Positions 61,795 to 64,000 of a DNA stretch of 64,000 nucleotides are shown in pieces; positions within the stretch are counted from its first letter, which is position 1; every line of letters begins with the position of its first letter. The translations under genes were made by a program, and so were the position numbers. The notes under the pieces were generated by a model that was given only the letters and a program-made list of their open reading frames with translations, ran no database searches and had not been told where the DNA came from. Source of the DNA: UBA1858 sp964636225 (GTDB lineage Bacteria > Pseudomonadota > Gammaproteobacteria > UBA4575); the NCBI GenBank assembly GCA_964636225.1, contig CAZWQM010000002.1, forward strand, positions 62,001 through 126,000. Direction: 5' to 3'.

Positions 61795-62783
61795 ATGTTG
61801 TTCAGAAGTCTATTGATGTTATGTTTGTCTCTATTGGTGTCTTGTAGCACGCCTGTAAAGCAACAAGATAATAGGCTTTCAATATTGAGCTATGATTATA
61901 AATTCATTGATGAATTGCTATATGGTTATGTTAAGCATGCCCGCGAAATAGATGTGTGGCTGACGCTGCCTGATCAAAAAAAACTTAGCCCACCTTATCC
62001 TGCGGTAGTTTTATTGCATAGTTCCTGGGGTGTTAGTAGTCAGGAGTGGCTTTATGCAAATATGTTTAAGAAAATGGGGATTGCTACATTTATGATTGAC
62101 AGTTTTTCATCCAGAGGTGTAGGCAAAACATCATCCGATCAGACGCGTGTGTCTAGTGCGTCAATGATACAAGATGCTTATGCGACTTTAGAAGATATAA
62201 AAAGTAAGCCACGATTTAATGTAAATAAAGTGGCGGTTATGGGTTTTTAGAAGGGTGGGATTGTTGCGTTATACTCAGCGCTTAAAAGAGTGCGAAGTGC
62301 TTCAACAGCAAGTCAGTTAAACTTTAGCGCGCATATTGCATATTACCCATGGTGTGGTATCCAATTAAGCGAAATGCAAACAACCGGTATGCCCATATTA
62401 ATCCAGGGTGGGCGAAAAGATATTATTGCTCCATTAGAGCTTTGCAGAGAGCTTATAATTAAAAGCTTTAGTCTGAAAGATTAATCTTCTGCCAAGATAA
62501 AAGAGTACCCCGAGGCGCGTCATGCATTCGACCACCCGTCACTATCCAAAATACTATTTCCAATTTCTTTAACTGCTCAGGTTCTGGCAGACTGCAGAAT
62601 AAAAGAAATCAGCCCAAACAATTTTCTCGAGATGCATAATCATATTTCTGTCAATCGGGATAATATTGGCCAGTGCTGAAAACATGTGGCAAATACAATG
62701 GCAGTGCCGGATATAATAAGTCTGCTGCAAGCCAGGCGTTGCTGGAAACAAAAGCTTTTTTGCAGGCTCATTTGCTCAATTAA
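61795..62783 (+). pseudogene. Dienelactone-hydrolase-family esterase, decayed
   Basis: One frame from ATG 61795 encodes a lipoprotein signal (LLVSCST lipobox) and an alpha/beta hydrolase of the dienelactone type (YPAVVLLHSSWGVSSQEWLYA, MIDSFSSRGVG). It stops at TAG 62248 exactly where the nucleophile Ser is expected (VMGF-stop-KGG, normally G-x-S-x-G). The same frame goes on through a second TAA (62482), a catalytic His region (EYPEARHAFDHP) and a TGA (62677). The C-terminal part resumes in another frame (YNGSAGYNKSAASQALLE) to 62783. Three stops and a frameshift make it a pseudogene with good confidence. The next gene starts 6 nt later. Confidence 0.85.
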
Positions 62784-62789
62784 ATTTTT

Positions 62790-63437
62790 ATGCTGGCTGT
62801 TAAATGCATAACTCAAATTTCACTGCTTCTGGTTTTCATATTCCCGTTGATGGGATTTGCCAGCCAGTCTAATTATGCACGTAAGCATATAGAATTATTA
62901 TCCAAACAAGATGTGAAAATTGATTTTTCAGGTTTTGTTGCTTGCTACCAGCATAGGTGTAAAAAAATGCAGATGGTTTCATTAACATCAAACGAATGGA
63001 GTCATATTATTGCGCCCTGGGCGCTTAATAACAAAAGCTCTATGCAGGAACGTGCTTTGATTGCAGAGACTATTAGTCGATTAGAATTAATCGTGGGGAG
63101 GATGACAAACACTCAGTTTGATATGGGTGATACATTTCCCGCTTTTTTTACATCTCGAAAAACTAAAAGCGAACAAATGGACTGTGTAGATGAATCTACA
63201 AATACACTCACGTATTTACGCTTGCTTGAAACGCATAATAAACTGCGCTGGCATACTGTGGAAGGTTTAATTACGCGTGCTGGTCTGCTTGCGGGTTATC
63301 CTCATACGGCAGTTTTAATTAAAGAAAAAAACTCTGGCGAATACTATGTCGTTGATTCGTGGTTTTATGATAATGCTCGCCCTCCCGTGATTAGCAGGAA
63401 GTCGCAATGGAAGCTGGGCTGGAAGCCGAAAAACTAG
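62790..63437 (+). CDS. Unknown exported protein with possible Cys-His-Asp triad
   Basis: The 215-residue precursor has a signal peptide ending GFA. The mature part shows EQMDCVDESTNTLTYLRLLE, then GLLAGYPHTAVLIKE and EYYVVDSWFYDNARPP: a Cys, His and Asp in the order and spacing of transglutaminase-like or papain-like folds. Two further cysteines (ACYQHRCKK) could form a disulfide. No named family was recognised, so peptidase or transferase activity is only a suggestion. It is intact although it directly follows a decayed esterase gene with which it seems to share an operon. Confidence 0.65.
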   Translation: MLAVKCITQISLLLVFIFPLMGFASQSNYARKHIELLSKQDVKIDFSGFVACYQHRCKKMQMVSLTSNEWSHIIAPWALNNKSSMQERALIAETISRLELIVGRMTNTQFDMGDTFPAFFTSRKTKSEQMDCVDESTNTLTYLRLLETHNKLRWHTVEGLITRAGLLAGYPHTAVLIKEKNSGEYYVVDSWFYDNARPPVISRKSQWKLGWKPKN

Positions 63438-63455
63438 ACATTAAAAAGTGTTGAC

Positions 63456-63501
63456 TTGTGCGTTCTCACTATGTTCTCATAATTGAGAACATAGTGAGAA
63501 C
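63456..63501 (+). promoter_or_regulatory. lexA promoter with double LexA-type operator
   Basis: An 18-bp perfect inverted repeat (63462-63479 and 63484-63501) with a TAAT spacer covers the promoter. Each arm holds GTTC-N7-GTTC (or GAAC-N7-GAAC), the direct-repeat spacing known for alphaproteobacterial LexA boxes. A possible -35 TTGTGC (63456) and -10 CATAAT (63478) with a 16-nt spacer overlap it. Autorepression by LexA is the likely role. Confidence 0.75.
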
Positions 63502-63506
63502 AGCTT

Positions 63507-64000
63507 ATGCTGACAAAGCGTGAACAGGATACATTTGATTTTATAGCCAGTTATTATGCAAAACAGCGTAAAGCACCGTTGTTGACTGAAATTGCTGAGA
63601 GTTTGGGAATTCAATCCAAGGGGGTAGTGCATCGTTATGTATCTGCACTGGAGCAGAAAGGCTATATCCTGCGCAATCCCAAAACGCGTGGTATTGAACT
63701 GGCAGGCCATCCAAATATTAACGAATTGCCGTTTCTGGGTCGTATTGCCGCGGGCAAACCTATAGAAGCCATTGAAGACAGGCAATCGGTCGATTTTGCA
63801 CATTTATTAAATGGGCCTGACCGTTATGTGCTTGAAGTCAAAGGCCAGTCAATGGTGGATGAAGGGATTCGACACGGTGATCTGGTGATCATAGAACACG
63901 CAAGTACCGCGCGCAGTAATCAGATTGTCGTAGCCCTGATTGATGGTGAAGAGGTCACCCTGAAACGTATTCAGTTTCCAAAAAAAGATACGGTGCGATT
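63507..64000 (+). CDS. lexA: SOS repressor LexA, 3' end outside window
   Basis: The first 164 codons are present. An N-terminal winged helix (residues 1-66, recognition part IQSKGVVHRYVSALEQKGYI) is followed by the self-cleavage site Ala82-Gly83 in GRIAAGKP, catalytic Ser115 in KGQSMVDEG and catalytic Lys153 in VTLKR. RecA-stimulated cleavage would relieve repression of DNA-repair genes. The recognition helix SKGVVHR is closer to the SKSGIHR type of alphaproteobacteria than to the E. coli RSPNAAEEH type, consistent with the GTTC-N7-GTTC operator in front. Confidence 0.95.
   Translation, partial: MLTKREQDTFDFIASYYAKQRKAPLLTEIAESLGIQSKGVVHRYVSALEQKGYILRNPKTRGIELAGHPNINELPFLGRIAAGKPIEAIEDRQSVDFAHLLNGPDRYVLEVKGQSMVDEGIRHGDLVIIEHASTARSNQIVVALIDGEEVTLKRIQFPKKDTVR

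Noticed and set aside
26206..62783. Alternative genetic code or stop-codon readthrough to explain the many in-frame stops
   Set aside because: All three stop codons occur at the lesions and also end normal genes here, and several lesions are frameshifts, which recoding of a stop cannot explain.
1..64000. CRISPR arrays, insertion sequences, tRNA or rRNA genes
   Set aside because: Read on both strands without finding regularly spaced repeats, transposase motifs or RNA-gene signatures; short tRNA-like folds cannot be excluded without a covariance search.

Overview
The window looks like a chromosomal segment of a gammaproteobacterium with methylotrophic (serine-cycle) metabolism and base composition a little AT-rich by eye. 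The taxonomic inference rests on gene order: (lgt)-thyA-folA facing apaH-apaG-rsmA-pdxA-surA-lptD; mrdA-mrdB-mltB-rlpA-dacA-dat-ybeD ... lipB-lipA; argA/argE; and lexA. No tRNA, rRNA, CRISPR array, insertion sequence or prophage was seen. The window cuts lgt (probable) on the left and lexA on the right.

Layout. 1-9.5 kb: nucleotide and folate genes facing the outer-membrane-biogenesis operon lptD-surA-pdxA-rsmA-apaG-apaH. That operon carries three extra genes between pdxA and rsmA: a CxxCH lipoprotein, a PNPOx-like protein and an unknown exported protein. 9.6-13.9 kb: an RND efflux pair. 14.0-15.9 kb: a P-loop protein and homoserine O-succinyltransferase. 15.8-16.5 kb: a broken gene for a lamin-tail-domain protein with a VPxPA-CTERM-like sorting tail. 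16.8-18.8 kb: a membrane pyrophosphatase. 19-26.2 kb: the cell-elongation cluster. 26.2-32.6 kb: accessory genes, several of them broken, inserted between ybeD and lipB. 32.6-35.9 kb: lipoate synthesis, then amgK-murU peptidoglycan recycling. 36-39.2 kb: a decayed acetolactate-synthase-like gene beside an intact aldehyde dehydrogenase. 39.5-47 kb: argA and argE separated by an exported protein, a TonB receptor and a RegB/RegA redox two-component system. 47-61.4 kb, all on the minus strand: dgkA, mtdA, ppc, hprA, mtkB, mtkA, mcl, sga, folD, an Ftr-like gene, a 5-formyl-H4F cyclo-ligase-like gene, and ilvD. 61.8-64 kb: a decayed esterase, an unknown exported protein with a possible Cys-His-Asp triad, and lexA.

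How the genes work together. The C1 block encodes most dedicated serine-cycle steps: MtdA/FolD supply methylene-H4F, Sga and HprA run serine to glycerate, Ppc fixes CO2 into oxaloacetate, and MtkAB plus Mcl split malate into acetyl-CoA and glyoxylate. glyA, glycerate kinase, malate dehydrogenase, C1 oxidation genes and ftfL/fch are not in the window. The most unusual element is a translationally coupled two-gene unit, a 5-formyl-H4F cyclo-ligase-like gene plus an orphan formyltransferase of the Ftr/FhcD family, closed by its own strong terminator. Ftr enzymes put the formyl group on N5 of the pterin, and cyclo-ligase consumes N5-formyl-H4F. I therefore propose a folate-based formyl entry route; this is inference.

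A second theme is gene decay limited to accessory loci. Seven genes carry in-frame stops and/or frameshifts, while every core gene reads through. Regulatory signals seen directly include a 40-bp double operator over the lexA promoter with GTTC-N7-GTTC spacing, a RegA-like site upstream of regB, and a terminator directly before the mtkA ribosome-binding site.
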